DNA of 64,000 nucleotides from Hymenopus coronatus (taxonomy: Eukaryota; Arthropoda; Insecta; Mantodea; Hymenopodidae): positions 10,708,001-10,772,000 of the forward strand of contig CM060893.1 in NCBI GenBank assembly GCA_030762935.1. The letters are read 5' to 3'. A model generated the notes under the pieces. It did not search any database and was not told the origin of the DNA. It was given only the letters and a program-made list of their open reading frames with translations. Shown here in pieces: positions 11,946-24,974 of the stretch; the stretch's first letter is position 1; the number at the start of each line of letters is the position of its first letter. Made by a program: the position numbers and the translations under genes.

Positions 11946-12468
11946 AGTAACAAAGGTCTATATTGAGTTAAAAATTAGTTACAAATAGTATCTGTAATTC
12001 ACTGCTACAAGTAATTTACTTGATGTTTCAACATGTAAATATTTAACAGCTTAAATGCCACTGTGCTAATAGACCAGATCACTCATGACTGACTATACAC
12101 CCCGGCTTGCAATTCTTCCTCCTTATATAGCTATAAAATGGTGTCACAGAACTTGTAACTGAAGTTTCTATAAGAATACAGACATGTTGTGTTTCAAAGG
12201 CTCTGGTTACTGCACTTCCTCCCAACTGCACCGACTAACATACCAAGGCACATGGACAGCATTGTCACAATAACACATCTTAAAGTGCTTTTTTGGGGAA
12301 AACCAGGCATTTTGAAATTGACAGGAACACAATGTCCATATTTTGTTCAGGGTGTGAGGTTGGTTTAATTGTGAAGAAGTATTTCTTTTAATGGATGCAT
12401 CTATGTAACAGCTTAAGATTTCTTTGAATGTCCTGGTGCTGAAAAATGATAGTTTTGTTTGTTTCCAG
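11946..12468. other. No gene recognised; upstream intron or promoter of the coiled-coil gene
   Basis: AT-rich DNA. It ends in a polypyrimidine tract and AG (tttgtttgtttccag, AG at 12467-12468), the likely acceptor for the coiled-coil exon. An upstream non-coding exon of that gene may lie further left. Confidence 0.35.
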
Positions 12469-13584
12469 GTGTGCCAATTTCTGCAAAATGACTGCTCAGC
12501 TCCATTCAGACTATGTTCTTGTTTTGAGACTTGCTGCTCTTGAGAAGAAGGTTGAAAAGAACTATCTGCTACATGAGAAGCAACATACACAAGTATATTT
12601 CAGCAAGTATATAGAAATTCAGGAAGAATTCAGAAGAGTTAATCAAAAGTTGACTGAGGTTACAGTAAAACTCAACAATGATAATAAATATCAGGAAGAA
12701 AATAGCAAACTGCAGCAAAAGTTGACTGAAATTACAGTGAAATTGTATGATGAAGGTAAAAAATATCAGGCAGAAATCAACAGACTTCAGCAAAAGTTGA
12801 TTGATTTTATAGTTAGAATCAATGATGAAGATTGTAAATGTCAGGAAGAAAATAGCAGACTGCAGCAAAAGTTGACTGAAATTACAGTAAAATTGTATGA
12901 TGAAGGTAAAAAATATGAGGCAGAAATCAGCAGACTTCAGCAAAAGTTGACTGATGAAAATAACAAACATTGTGAAGAAACAACATATTTCAGCAAAAGC
13001 TAATTGATGAAGATAGCAAACATCAGGAAGAAATCAACAAATTTCATCTAAATTTGACTGAGGAAAATGGTAAACATCAGGTAGTAGTCAACAGTCTTCA
13101 GCAAAAGTTGATTGATCAAGATAGTCAACATGAGGAAGAAATCAATGGACTTCAAAAAAGGTTGACTGATCAAGATAGCAAACATCAGGAAGAAATCAAC
13201 AGTCTTCAGCAAAAGAGTCAGCATCAGGAAGAAATCAGTGGACTTCAGCAAAAGTTTACTGATCAAGATAGCAAACATCAGGAAGAAATCAACAGTCTTC
13301 AGCAAAAGTTGATTGATCAAGAGAGTCAACATCAGGAAGAAATCAATGGACTTCAGCAAAAGTTTACTGATCAAGATAGCAAACATCAGGAAGAAATGAA
13401 CAGATTTCAGCTAAAATTGACTGACGAAGATAGCAAACATCGGGAAGAAATAAACAGACTTAAGAAAAAGTTGACTGATGAAGATACAGCGCAAACTGTT
13501 CAGAAGAAACAGGCAGAGATGAAGAGTCAGCTGGTACCCAGAGGCACCAACACTGTCATTGATGCAGCTCAACCTGTTCAGAAG
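12469..13584 (+). CDS. Coiled-coil exon of a coiled-coil/ankyrin protein
   Basis: A good acceptor precedes 12469 and the first in-frame Met is at 12488 (MTAQLHSDYVLVLRLAALEKK). From there the protein is almost all amphipathic helix. The first half has ~18-residue units around LQQKLTEITVKLYDEGKKYQ, and the second half (13.1-13.5 kb) has 18-residue (54-bp) units around DQDSKHQEEINSLQQK. The 18-residue period equals a heptad plus a hendecad, which suits a long coiled coil. The frame is broken near 12975-12990: one base is missing relative to the sister units (gaagaaacaacat instead of gaagaaatcaaca). The downstream frame is otherwise open to a consensus donor, aag|gtatgt at 13585, phase 0. That matches the phase of the ankyrin exon at 18882. 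The break may be a sequencing or assembly error, a polymorphism or true decay. Likely a cytoplasmic scaffold. The family is not named. Confidence 0.65.
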
Positions 13585-14284
13585 GTATGTATTGCAATTA
13601 GGTCACAATATTTTTCATCCTTAATAAATGGTCAATCTTGAACATAGCTAATTATTGTTAAACTGGGGTGTCAGAACAGGAAATATGCTATATGCAGGTG
13701 TCCACAATTCTTTTTTACTATTTATCCTGTCCATTTTGGTATTTGAAACACATGGGCAACCTGTCCACTTTTGAAACTAGTGGTTTACATAAAAGCAGTA
13801 TGCCAAGTCCAAATACTTTCAAATGTTATCAAATAATGTTGGGATTTTAAAACTCTATGTTGCATTGAAATTTTGCTAAATCTTGCAAATTAATATTGTA
13901 ACAAAACTTCTTTCACCAATTCTTTTTGTCTTTAATAACTGATTACAATTAAAATCTGTTTACAAATAACTGTCTTACATAACAATACTGCTATACAGTT
14001 TCTTTACAATGTTCACTGCAATGACGATACAACTTGCTATAAAATTCCCATTGAAAACTGAATACTAGGCAGGGCTTGTTACCCTTTTTATACCTGTTGG
14101 TCACGTGACTAACAATTTCCAGAAGCCATTGCATATGCAGTACATTGCAGATGTTCACAAACTCATTCCAGTGTAACAATGTGGACTTCAGTGTGAGAGA
14201 ACCTTCTGACACATGTCAATGTTTTGAGAATCCCAGAATTCAGAAAATAATTTTTTTAAGAAGGGAAAAGGGGGGAGAAAGAGC

Positions 14285-14735
14285 TTTCTAAATATGTTGG
14301 ACAGGTTTTCAAAAAAAATAATCCCCCCCCCCTAAACTACCCTTTACATGAAACAATTTTTTGAAATGCTCAAACGTCTTTAATTAAGATGCCATATATA
14401 AAAGATAATTACATTAGAAATGAAAGGTATATCTTGAATTTTGAGTGAATAGCCTCTGAAGGCCTTCATTTTGGATGACATTCGCATAACAGTAAACCAT
14501 CAGATAGACAAAAACTTACTATCCAATAATGTAGATTTTGTCAAAATACAATTTATTAGTTTTTTTTGTAAACAATTTCCAAGACAATTGTTGTTGGTTT
14601 AAATTTTGTTGTATATGTATGTATCTATACACACCTTTCTCAGATGGGAAGTCATTACTTGCTACTGGTCAAGCAAAGACAACAGAATTTCAAATACATT
14701 TGAAGTGACCACCAGTTAGAAGATGCCAACATGGC
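14285..14735 (+). repeat. Dispersed repeat family R, partial copy 3
   Basis: Only the central and right part of the repeat is present: the C-run plus taaactaccctttacatg, then atagcctctgaaggcc and the aaaacttactatccaataatgtag block. It is more diverged than copies 1 and 2. Confidence 0.6.
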
Positions 14736-14779
14736 ATTGAATTATGAGTCTGACTTTAGCTATTCAACTCCTGTCTTAC

Positions 14780-15060
14780 ACAGGGCTTGTGTGAAACAAA
14801 CAATTAATCCAATTGACCATAATAGTTGGCTATACTATGAATCCTGGGACTTATGTACTTACAACATTGTAAGTCGCCATTGAGGTTTTCATCTCAAAAT
14901 AATTTGAGAACACCTTGTGGATAACCGGGAAATATGTGAGTCAGTTGAAAGATTCAATGCTATGCTGGCATGTTGCCATGGTAGCTCAGTGGCAGAGCAA
15001 CTGACTAGAGATTGGGAGATCCGTGGTTCAAATCCTGGCTATAGCATTGAATTTCTTCAC
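14780..15060 (+). repeat. tRNA-derived SINE (family 2)
   Basis: A 5' segment (ctatactatgaatcctggga, then gtaagtcgccattg) precedes a tRNA-like core at 14975-15045. The core starts gccatggtagctcagtgg (A box) and contains ggttcaaatcc (B box). The ends gccatgg and ctatagc can pair as an acceptor stem. The same composite occurs at 52.69 and 59.05 kb. Because it is repeated and imperfect, I call it a SINE rather than a functional tRNA gene. Confidence 0.75.
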
Positions 15061-15616
15061 TTAGCTTATGTGTTTGACCAGTCAAAAACTTACCACACTG
15101 TGAGAATAGTCATTCACTGTCCATGTTGGAACATAATCATATGCTGGTAGAGTTACAGCTGCAAATTCAGGGTTATCTAACTTCATGCCTCTAGGCATTT
15201 CAAATGCAACCTTCTGGCAGTTGTCTGTACGCTTTCAGAATCAGCAATTGGAACAAGTCTTCACAAGACCTTCATTTAGCACTGTGTTCTTAGTTAAAGA
15301 TATGTTCAGCATTGTAAACACAAGCTTTGAGAAATGAGAACTCAAAAGTTCTGAGGGTTTATTTTGAAGATGTAGGCCTATCACAGAAGAGAATGCTGAC
15401 TTGTGCTTGAAGCAGTTGGTTGTCAACACTTTCTAAAAGTTAACTTATTTCACGTTCAAAAATACTGTGGCTGATCAATTTGAAGTTTTGGTGAAGTTGT
15501 TTAATCTTGAGTATAAATCATGGGCAGTGGGAAACTCTGATCCCTCAAGAGGCTGTGTAATGGCTTTGAGGTCATGATCACTTTCCTTAACAAATTCTGC
15601 CACAATTTTAACAGTG

Positions 15617-15735
15617 TTCGAGTTTAACGATTTGACTAAGTTTGTGCTTAAGTCTGGGCTTTGACTTAAGTTTAACAATTTGACTTGTTAAACTGAAACT
15701 TAAACACAAACTTAGTCAAATTGTTAAACTTGAAA
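15617..15735. repeat. Long hairpin (inverted repeat)
   Basis: The left arm (gagtttaacgatttgacta, continuing agtttgtgcttaag) is matched by an inverted right arm (cttaaacacaaacttagt, continuing caaattgttaaactt). The arms are about 37 bp with few mismatches around a ~35-nt centre that itself holds further taagtttaacaatttgactt copies. It may be a foldback MITE core or simply a local inversion. Confidence 0.7.
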
Positions 15736-16164
15736 GAAAACATCGTAAAGTTAAAACTCAGTAGAAGAATCATAAATCATATACAAAAATTGTCACTAGG
15801 GCTAATACCTTAGAAACACATCCTTAAACATGAAGCTACACTGAAAAGTTAAATGAGGAAATTGGCAACAATATTACTTACATTGCTAAATAGCCGGCCA
15901 ACTGTTGAATATGTATTGTATTTATCCAAATACAATATAACCCTCATTTTTCAGAACCAAGTTTTGGAGTTAAGCACATCAACTATATAAAAAGAAGATA
16001 ACTTAATTTTTAAGGTTTACCATATGTTTTGAACAAACTGAGGGAAACTTAAGCTGATTAAGTATTCTTTGAAACTTTGTTACTTAATTGATGACGGGCA
16101 GCGTAGCATCTAACAATATATTGGATTTGATTTTCTATTTAGAAGCAGACCTAAAACGTTTCAC

Positions 16165-16690
16165 CTAAAGTAACAATTCAAATATCAATGGAAATTCATG
16201 GTTTGTGTACATGAGAGACAGAGGGGAGAATACAGAAATGTATGCTATGTGGCAATGTCTATTACGATGATAGATACAATTTTCTATTCTGTCAACATAC
16301 CAAATATGATTCATTGTTGTAAAAGAAACGTAATTCAATTTGCGCAGAAACTCACGCTCTGAGCGGGGGAAGAGACAGAATGGAAATGGACCAATATGTC
16401 TGCACATGGCAGTGTGGTTGCAGCTTAGCTGTAATGATGAATATGATTTTCTATTCAGACAACATAACTGATTATAATACATGTGATAAGTTTTACTAAG
16501 GTTTTACCTAATTGCATGTAAATTCACATTGTGGGTAGCAGAGAGAAACAGAGAAGCAAAGAGAAATGTAATATGTGGAGTGGGAGGAGGGAAATGTGCA
16601 GCTAAACCTCCGAATTATTACTGATATATAGTAGACTTTGTGGCAGTGATGTGTTTTAACAATTGATGTAGTGTTACAAAATCGGCTCAA
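16165..16690. repeat. Diverged tandem repeat, ~155-175 bp x 3
   Basis: Three successive blocks open with aaattca/aaactca followed by a purine-rich gagagacagaggg-like stretch. They continue with gatgat...gattttctatt and caacata. The similarity is partial and was seen by eye. Confidence 0.45.
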
Positions 16691-17144
16691 CTAATTTTCA
16701 ATAGTTGTATCTCAATTTACATTATACGCAACAACTGATGTGAAAGAAAGGCCTCTTATTTTTATTTTAGTCTTGGAGAGAAATCTTTTTCCTATTGAGA
16801 ATGCTTATAGGCCTATTAACAGTTCACCTTTTGTTGCAAAATGAAGGCACAAGATCTGACGCATACATTACGACCTTGGCGGTAAAGATCTCCATTTCCC
16901 CCAGAGTTCGCCACTTCCATACCTGCAAAGTTTGAAATTTACTTTTTGCCACATGCAATTTGGAAAACATTACAAATTTAAGACAATCCAGTTTTGGACA
17001 TTAATATTTTGAAGAAAAAAAAAGCATTGTCTTTGAGTTGAACAAATGCAGTACTTATTCTGCCAGAAAGTATTTGTGGTACTATAGTATCAGCACCAAA
17101 CTTGAATCCTGGTAAACCAACTGTAAGGCAAAATTGTATCATTT

Positions 17145-18180
17145 TTACATGTACTATGTACACAGTGTATAGACAGGGTACTTATTGTATTGCACCCAAA
17201 AATTTGATGAGATTTAACCGGAAATACTAGTCTTGAGCCTTCTATACATTTTTAGAAAAATGTCCGTCTGTCTGTGGTCAGCATAGTACAAAATTAAAAT
17301 GACCTTTATAAAACTAAACAATGTATTTAAGTTTGATATCTTCCAAGGATGAGAGATTTTCAAAAAAAATTCCTCCAGCCCCAACTACCACCAATAGCTC
17401 CATTAATGCGTATGAAATAATTATTGATTAATTACATGGAACATTTTTCGAAAATTTTGATTTTCTCAAAAATGGCTCTATGAATTTTGATTAAAATATC
17501 TTTTGTTTAAGACATTTTTATGACAAAGTGTATATCTTAGACTTTCTGGGGATTCTCTGAAGACCTCTTCATTCTGAATGTCTTGTATAACCTGCAATCT
17601 GTAAGAAAAATAGGAACACGTACTACACAAAAATGTAGATCTCCATAAAACACAATTCAATCCATCCAATCTATCTGTGTATCTATACACATTTTTTTTT
17701 TTTTTTTGTGTTGTAGAGTTAACCATTTTCAAGACATTCCACATTATTAGTTTCAATTTTAGTCACTTTTCTCAGATGGAAAGACAGCTTTCTTCTCATT
17801 TGTTTATTCCTGGCAAGCAAAGAGATTGGTATTTCAGTTTTAAAGGATGAGACTATGGCTTTAGCTTGTGCATTTTCTTATTTCCCTTCTATTTATAAGG
17901 AGCTAGCAATAAGAGTAATTCTGCTTATATTTATTTTGATTAGCATGATGTAGACAACAGATTGTTTTGAATGAAATGTTTGTTTGCCAAACAGCTAGAG
18001 GGCATCATGTGAATGGAACACATTACTACTTACAAGGGACCACATAAAAGGGATAATTTCTGCTAATGTTTATCTTAATTATTCATGATGCAGATAGAAG
18101 AATAAGCTTTTTAACAATAGTTTGTTACAGAGATAATGAGAAAGTCATGTGAATGCAACACCAGATTTTTTTTTACCAAA
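17145..18180 (+). repeat. Dispersed repeat family R, copy 4
   Basis: It runs from tgtactatgtacacagtgtatag through tttttcgaaaattttgattttc to gtcatgtgaatgcaacacc. It is diverged, with extra sequence and a duplicated right end: gtgaatggaacacatta at about 18.01 kb and again near 18.15 kb. Confidence 0.75.
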
Positions 18181-18881
18181 TAAAACTCAGATCATTAGAA
18201 AATTGCACAAAGTATTTTGCATAAAAACCCAATTTTCACATTTCATGATTTAAAATCAGCAAATTCTGCCATTTTTGGATGTCCAAAATATGTTGTTGCT
18301 CTTGTGTTCATGAATTTAATGTTTTTCAGTCCTGTCGTTTAAACAAAATTTCCCATGCCTCTAAATAGTCAATGTATACATATGCACAGGTTGGAAAAAT
18401 ATAATATTCTCAACATTCCAGGAATTTTGGAAGTACGGAAGAATATTTAAACACAAAGTAAGGTGCTATACACTTATCTAGTCACCTCGGTCCCAAAGTG
18501 TCATTCTGTCTAGATCCCTAAGTTCATGTGTATGTATTGTGCTGGTTTTGCTTAATAAATCAGCTGTTTCATATTGAATTAGATAAGATATTCATCATAA
18601 TATCTCAGGACCTCAAAGAAAGAAACTTTCTTTGCTTGTCAACACTGCAGAAAAATGGAGGCACAACCTCTTGACTTCCCAATAAAACTATCACCCAAGA
18701 AAAGGTGCACATGTCGTACATAGCTATATGTCTGGGACATCATAAAAAACCTTTGTGGGGGGTAAAGGGGGAAACTGGATATATGCCATTAGATATATCT
18801 TAAAATATGCTGCTCTGGAATATCAGCATGTCTTGCTACAGAGAAATTATGTTACATTGATTTTGTTTTGTTCTGTTGCAG

Positions 18882-19486
18882 TCTCAGGAGAACATAAACA
18901 CAGACTCCACACAAAAGGGTGCTACAAGAATCATACAGCTGTTTACATTCATAAAAAATGGAAACGAAGCACAGGTGAAGTCCATCATAGCATCAGGAGT
19001 AGATGTGAACACTGTAGATGATATAGGCATGACTCCTCTACACTATGCAGCAAAACGGGGGCATGTTGCAGTTTGCAAACATCTTCTGGGTGAGGGAGCA
19101 GATATCGGTACTACAAATAAATATAATTTCACTCCCCTGTACTTGGCTTGTTATAAATCACACCTTCCTGTAGTAAAGCTGCTTGTTGCTTGTGGTGCTT
19201 CTGTTGCGGTAACTGGCCATAGAAAATGTACTCCTCTACATTATGCAGCATTAGTAGGACATACGGCAACATGTGAATATCTTCTGAACAAAGGGGTAGA
19301 TATCAATGTTAGAGATGATGGTGGCAGCACTCCCCTGCATGATGCTTGTTCGAATGGACATCTTCCTGTAGTGAGGCTCGTGGTGCTTCTGTTGGTATAG
19401 AGAATGACAGTGATAAAACTCCACTATCATTTGCAGAAGCAGAAGGTCTTACCACTGTTTGTGAATACCTGAGGAAATATGTTTGA
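18882..19486 (+). CDS. Ankyrin-repeat exon, last repeat frameshifted
   Basis: It opens in phase 0 after ttctgttgcag with SQENINTDSTQKGA. About four ankyrin repeats follow: TPLHYAAKRGHVAVCKHLL, TPLYLACYKSHLPVVKLLV, TPLHYAALVGHTATCEYLL and TPLHDACSNGHLPVV. Ankyrin repeats are protein-binding scaffolds. In the fourth repeat about 10 bases are missing relative to repeat 2 (gtgaggctcgtggtg against gtaaagctgcttgttgcttgtggtg). The frame therefore ends at 19400. The intended frame continues ARGASVGIENDSDKTPLSF and CEYLRKYV to a stop at 19484-19486. Together with the lesion in the upstream exon, this suggests a recently disabled or mis-assembled gene. The exon is otherwise well preserved. Confidence 0.7.
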
Positions 19487-22400
19487 AAGGGGTATCATTT
19501 TCACCACAGTTTTGAGAAAAAGTCACCATTACAGTTCCTCATATCTCTGGTTACAACTGAAAGAGTGTAGTCACGATGCAAACTGTCTGCGCTCATAAAT
19601 ATATGAAATGTTGGCAATCATGAAATGATTTTATGTTTTAAAATAACTTTTAACTTGACTTTTAAATGAAGCCGCAAAAAATTTTGATAATTGACATGTA
19701 ATACTAAAATTAACTACTGCATGAAAAATTGGTAATAACTTCATTACATGTAGTTTTAACCATGGCCAGCATCTATGAAAAGATAGTATTATGTTTATAA
19801 CAAATTCACTTGCATAATATCTGTCACAGTTTAGCAAATCTGCTACTCAAGGAACACTGAAAGAATATTGCATTGCAAATCATGTATAAATATATATATA
19901 CAAATTCAAAAAATGCAAATTGACATTACATAATTCAGTTAGTTTGTATGTATAACATAAGAAATTAAAGAATATATAATACTCTATTTATAAGACATTC
20001 ACTCTCACTTCAATTTTAGGTGTAGAGAATCCACAAAGTACTTAAAAAGTTACTTAAGAATTGCATCTCAGACAATACACTGAGGTGGTTGTATGTAAAT
20101 TATATAGTTCAGTGATTGTTTCAAAATTATAACAAAACCAATATATCATATAATAGTTTAACTTATGCAGGCAGTCATCAGTATAGAATCTTTTCAAATC
20201 TTAACGCATTACCTATATTGTGCTGACAATATGAGAGGTTTGTTGCATGTAATGAGTGATAGAAACAAACAAGTTGACAACTTAACATCAGGTCATGGTT
20301 TGGTATGAATAAAAATTTGAGCTATTGATATCGGCCCACCAAGCAATTGCTTCATAAACTTAACAATGGCATGTCTGCTAAGTAAACAAACATACCTATT
20401 TCTTTGTCAGAGAAGAACAATAGACTGTCTTCTGCTATATATGTTGCTTGATATTAATCTTCTGTTAGTGAAAGTAATGTCCACACTCACCTTCTGTTCA
20501 GTATTATTGTTAGACATAGAACTTATATGCTCAAAAGTGTTCAAAGTATGCATGAAGTAACTAACTCACTGATAAGTTACTTCTAAGAAACCATTTATAA
20601 TCTGTTAACATTTCATCTGAGGTACAAGGTTACAAATTTCAGGTACTGTAAATGTTCATTACCCAATATTTCCTCAGGACCATAAACCTATTTCTCACCA
20701 AAATTGTATGAAACAATGAAAATGTGTCAAATGTCAAATTATGCATTCTGATGCAAAATACAATACAAATTTACATTTTTGTTTCTCCAGAAACCACAGA
20801 ATATGCAAAATAAAATTAATCTCAATTTAATATACTTTTTTCCCAAATGTATGGATATGTAAGAAATATCTGATCGTAAACCATCAATAAAAATGTGCAT
20901 TTAGATGTAAATCCTAGGAGAGCTATCATACACAGGTAACATAAAAACACTTGAGGAATGTTTGCACCATGAAAACTACTATGCAGCAGATAACTTCAAA
21001 AACAATATTTACTTATTGCAGCACACATTTCAATTGGTTGAAGAAAGCAGTGGATTTCTAAGATGCTTTGTGTATATGTTAAAAAGATATTAAGGTATTC
21101 TAATGAAAGTAACAGTAGGAGGAGTTTTATCACATTGAAGCTCAGGTCCAAGCATAGCTCGGGCTTTGGAAATATTCATGCAGCCAATGCCCAAGCATAG
21201 TTCGTGCAGTATTTCAAATGCTTTTAATGCAATTCCACGACCTTAACTGGGTCTTGGGCTATGCGGCAAAGAACAGTTATCATTTAGTTGTCTGATGTGT
21301 GCTGTCATCTGTCCTTAATTTAGCCAACTATCAGGAAATTTAGAAGATTTAGTAATATTGGCTGTTCTTGGGTAGTCATGCCATATTCCTTAAAGTGGTG
21401 ATTTGTTTGGTGTTCTTAAATGTTAAAATGCTGCACTTTCCTTGATTTCTATGAACTGAAGCTGAAATTCAGAATACGAATGAGCTCTGGAAAATTCTGA
21501 TCCTGAGGGTGAGTTTTTCAAACTTACAATAAATAGAGTGTAAGCAGCTTTACGCAGTTTTTTTCAAACCCATATTTGATACTTGTAAACTTAAAATATT
21601 AATATGAAAGTTCTGACTTCTCTTATGTTGAGAAATCCTTGAATACCATACTTTTAGATTGTCCTAATACTTTTTGGCAAATTTGATTGTACTGTAAATA
21701 ACAACTCAAAGTAGGCATAAAAACTCTGGGTTTCTTGGCCCTGCAACTAAAGAAATGCCTGGGCTTCAATGGGGTAACAGTTGGATATCCAGCATAGAGC
21801 AGAATAGGTTTCATGCAAGTTATTTCTAAAAAAGAAACAAATAATAAATGCCTTAAAATAAAAATACAGAATATATCAAGCCAGCTCGAAGTGCTTGCTT
21901 GTTTAAGCAATTTTGGCAGTTGCTTATTTGTCCATTACATACTGCAGTTCCCAGTGAGGCAGCAATTTTTTTTTTAGGAATTATATTTTTTATTTCTCTT
22001 AAGTGTGGATTTATTTGCTAAACTCTTACCAACTACCCTTTCAGAGAATGGATTCATTACAGGGAGACTATCTGGCAATGCAATTGGAATGCTGAGGATT
22101 ATTTTGGAGGGAGTTCAGTGTGCACTACTACTATGTTGTACGGTACTGCACTGGCCACATGGATCTATTTTGGTGCAGGATAACCTAAGAGTGAATAGAA
22201 AATTGGAAGAATTGAGTTACTATTTGATTGAAGGGGAAAGAAAATATTGGATGCTGAAGGAGGAAGCAGAGGGTAGAGAGTTATGGATAACAAAATACAT
22301 ATGCTAAATTCGAGGACCTGCTGTTAGGCAAGATACTTTCAACAGAGGTAAGCATTTCAGTTTGTCAAATTGGGAACCACACAAATGATATGTTACTTAT

Positions 22401-23639
22401 AATTTTTTCTTAAAATGCTTTATGGGTTACTTGCAGGGAGAAGTTAGCTGCACACCTCTCACTAGTAATTAAAAATTGGATGTGTGCAACATTCATATTA
22501 TTTCTCACCTGAAGGTGCTGGGTTAAATTTTTTCATAAAGGTGGGTAGGCTTTTCTGCACTACAATAATGATTTTGGTATTAATAATACTGCCTCAGGTG
22601 TATTAGTCTGAAAAGAAAATTAGACCAGTTTTTTTTATTGATTATCTTGTACCTGGGTCAAAATCCATACACAAAATTGTATTTGTAAAGCAGGGTCATC
22701 CTATTTAACCTATTGCATTCCTATGGACTGTGCATAAAGCAATATTGAAAAAATGTTTCAGGCATTTGGTTATTAACTGTTCAGTGCTGGTTCTGTAATC
22801 AAGGAGAATGTTTGTTCTTTGTAACCAACGATGAGCAAGAGTCAGTTGATTAATGCAGAAAGCATTAGACATACCTGAATTGTAAATATATTATTTGCCC
22901 ATATGTAGTATTATGCAAGGCATGGAATATTTATTAAATGAGCATATGAAAGGTATTTAACCTGTAAAGATGTGTGATGAATGTTACCTGTACTAATAAG
23001 TAGATGAGGAATAACTTTTGTACAAACATTTTCAGAAGAGTGAGTAGAGAAAGTCATGTAGATGTAAAACAATTTGGTTTCTTCCTTGAATAAGTGAGTA
23101 GCGAGTTTTTCTAACTGCAACGTGTGCTGAATAGATTTTAGAAGTATGGCTTTAGATCTTTTTTTTTTTATCTAATATGTATTTGAAATCACTTTTTATA
23201 TGATTTCCTGCTGCTGAATGTTTTCTTAATCCTTCATTACTTGAATGAATTACTGTAATGTGTTTAATTGCATGGGAGTAAAAGTGTGACCCATTTTACA
23301 TTCCTACTTTAAACATGTTTACATAAATAATTTTGTTGGATAATGGATCTTATTTTAATTATATATAAAAAGAAAATGTGTGAAATATAAGACCTATACT
23401 CATAATAATGCATATATATATATATACCTACAAAATTAAGTATGTGTCACGTTTTCATTCGTAACTGTAAATATACTGGAAGAGATATTCTCTAAACCCG
23501 CCCAGGTATTGGCCATTGTTATTAGAATTCCACTCGTATTTCATTAACTTTCAGTTTATTTCTTGTGGCATTTATTAGCTACAATAGTTGGTTGATTGAT
23601 ATCTAATGTTAAATGCTTAATAATGAAATCATTCATTTT
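19487..23639. other. No gene recognised; AT-rich intergenic DNA
   Basis: This is the 3' flank of the ankyrin gene followed by anonymous DNA with short TA runs (for example 23.41 kb). A 100-codon open frame at 22005-22307 has no recognisable domain. Confidence 0.4.
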
Positions 23640-24400
23640 CTTGCACTCCAATATTTAGCTGGGAGGTTGTAATCTTCTGTATAAAAGTTGGGCACATAAA
23701 AGATGATCATAATCCATTTCTTCATTTAGGTTACAGAAAAGACATGTCTCGGCAATGCCAAATCTATATAAGTATTTTTGTAAACAGTCATGTCCCATTA
23801 GTAGTCTGAAGGTTGCTACTGCAGATTTTCTTGGTAATGTAGAAATATTGTAATCTTGTAAATTTTTCCATTGTTTTCCAGATGTTTTGTTTGTGAATCT
23901 TCATTGATTTTGTACTTATTTGATATTATCCTTTATTAGAGCAAAATGGGATTAATCTAGCTGTTGATTTGGTGATAATTTTACTTCCCTTTTTGGCCAA
24001 AAAAATCAGCCATTTCATTACCTATTCCACAATGGAATGGAATTCATTGGATTACCACTCTTTTATGTAAATGGATTGTTACATAAGTTTACGACATTTT
24101 AGAATATTAATGATTTTTGGGTGTTGTATCTTGTGTTATAGCAATAATGGCTGCTTTTGAATCAGATATGATTACAGTTTTATCAAACTTTTTGATATGA
24201 TAAAAGAGATTTTGTAAACTTAAAGAGAAATTGCTATGATTTTGCCATCAAAATTTGTTGAATACGTATCTAATTTTCGATAAAATGAGAAGAGTGGACC
24301 TGTTGCTTCAGCACCGGTGCCTCCATTATTTGGTAGACTAAAACTGTAAAAATATGTAACCATTCAGGTGTAGGATATTGTAAATTTATTATTTCCAGTG
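23640..24400 (-). pseudogene. Non-LTR retrotransposon (RNase H / C-terminal) remnant
   Basis: Pieced together across broken frames, the minus strand reads SDSKAAIIAI (RNase H core). It then reads IPFHCGIGNEMADF (family: VPGHCGIxGNExAD) and KGSKIITKSTARLIPF. A C-terminal part reads RKSAVATFRLLMGHDCLQ, then YRFGIAETCLFC and DYDHLLCAQL. This order is typical of the 3' end of I/Jockey-like LINEs with an RNase H domain. Many stops and shifts make it non-functional. Confidence 0.75.
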
Positions 24401-24974
24401 ACATCTGTTTTGCGATGTCTGGAGACGTTTCTGATTTCTTGACCTCTTCTGTCAGATGGATGTTATATTGAATTTCTAAGAGTTCTAGGGGATTGTTTTT
24501 TTTATTTTTTTTATTTGTAAATTTTCTTTTAAATTTGGGATTTGTAATTTCTGTTTGATTTCATGTACTATGCTTAAGAAGCTTTGTTAGATAAAATAGT
24601 TATTTACAGGAAATTAAAACACATGTTTGTATAATGACCAGAGCAAGCCCGTTTAGAACACTTCTTGCACCATTTCTTGGTTTATATTTATTTTATCTTC
24701 CACATTCACGTCACTGGGATGCTTTTCTTTGTTTACAGTATCCCATAGCTGGTTCTTGAAAATCAAGCAATTCTTGAGCACATCTTTGTACTTTTGCCAA
24801 CATTTGTAGAATTTTAGGCCCACATTCAATCTGTGAAATGCTAGAAATGAAATCTGATCTCCTTAACACAGTGAGACTCCTCTCTTTGGCTTTGTAAATG
24901 TGGATTGCGTTTATTGCATCTAATAATGTAAATGTTTTGATCCCATTTAGCAGGCTATTTGTATTTAGACTGGG
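24401..24974. other. No gene recognised
   Basis: Possibly decayed upstream part of the LINE remnant. A minus-strand stretch reads LLDAINAIHIYKAKERS, but I cannot place it in a known domain. Confidence 0.3.

Larger units (their letters stand above)
13585..18881 (+). other. Intron of the coiled-coil/ankyrin gene
   Basis: A 5.3-kb phase-0 intron from gtatgt (13585) to ttctgttgcag (AG at 18880-18881). It contains a partial R repeat, a tRNA-derived SINE, a hairpin, diverged tandem repeats and a full R copy, each listed separately. No other coding exon was seen inside it. Confidence 0.55.

Noticed and set aside
12569..13386. Minus-strand ORFs rich in Leu/Phe/Ile (membrane-like)
   Set aside because: They are the antisense shadow of the Lys/Gln-rich coiled-coil repeats.
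14975..15045. Functional tRNA gene
   Set aside because: The box A and B sequences are good, but the same sequence with the same 5' extension occurs at several other sites with substitutions. That marks a SINE. Anticodon-stem pairing is poor.
16978..17163. Minus-strand 61-codon ORF next to repeat R
   Set aside because: No domain, and it lies in intronic repeat-rich DNA.
22005..22307. A 100-codon open frame as a gene
   Set aside because: No domain, no convincing splice or start context, no repeat copy to compare, and the length is expected by chance.
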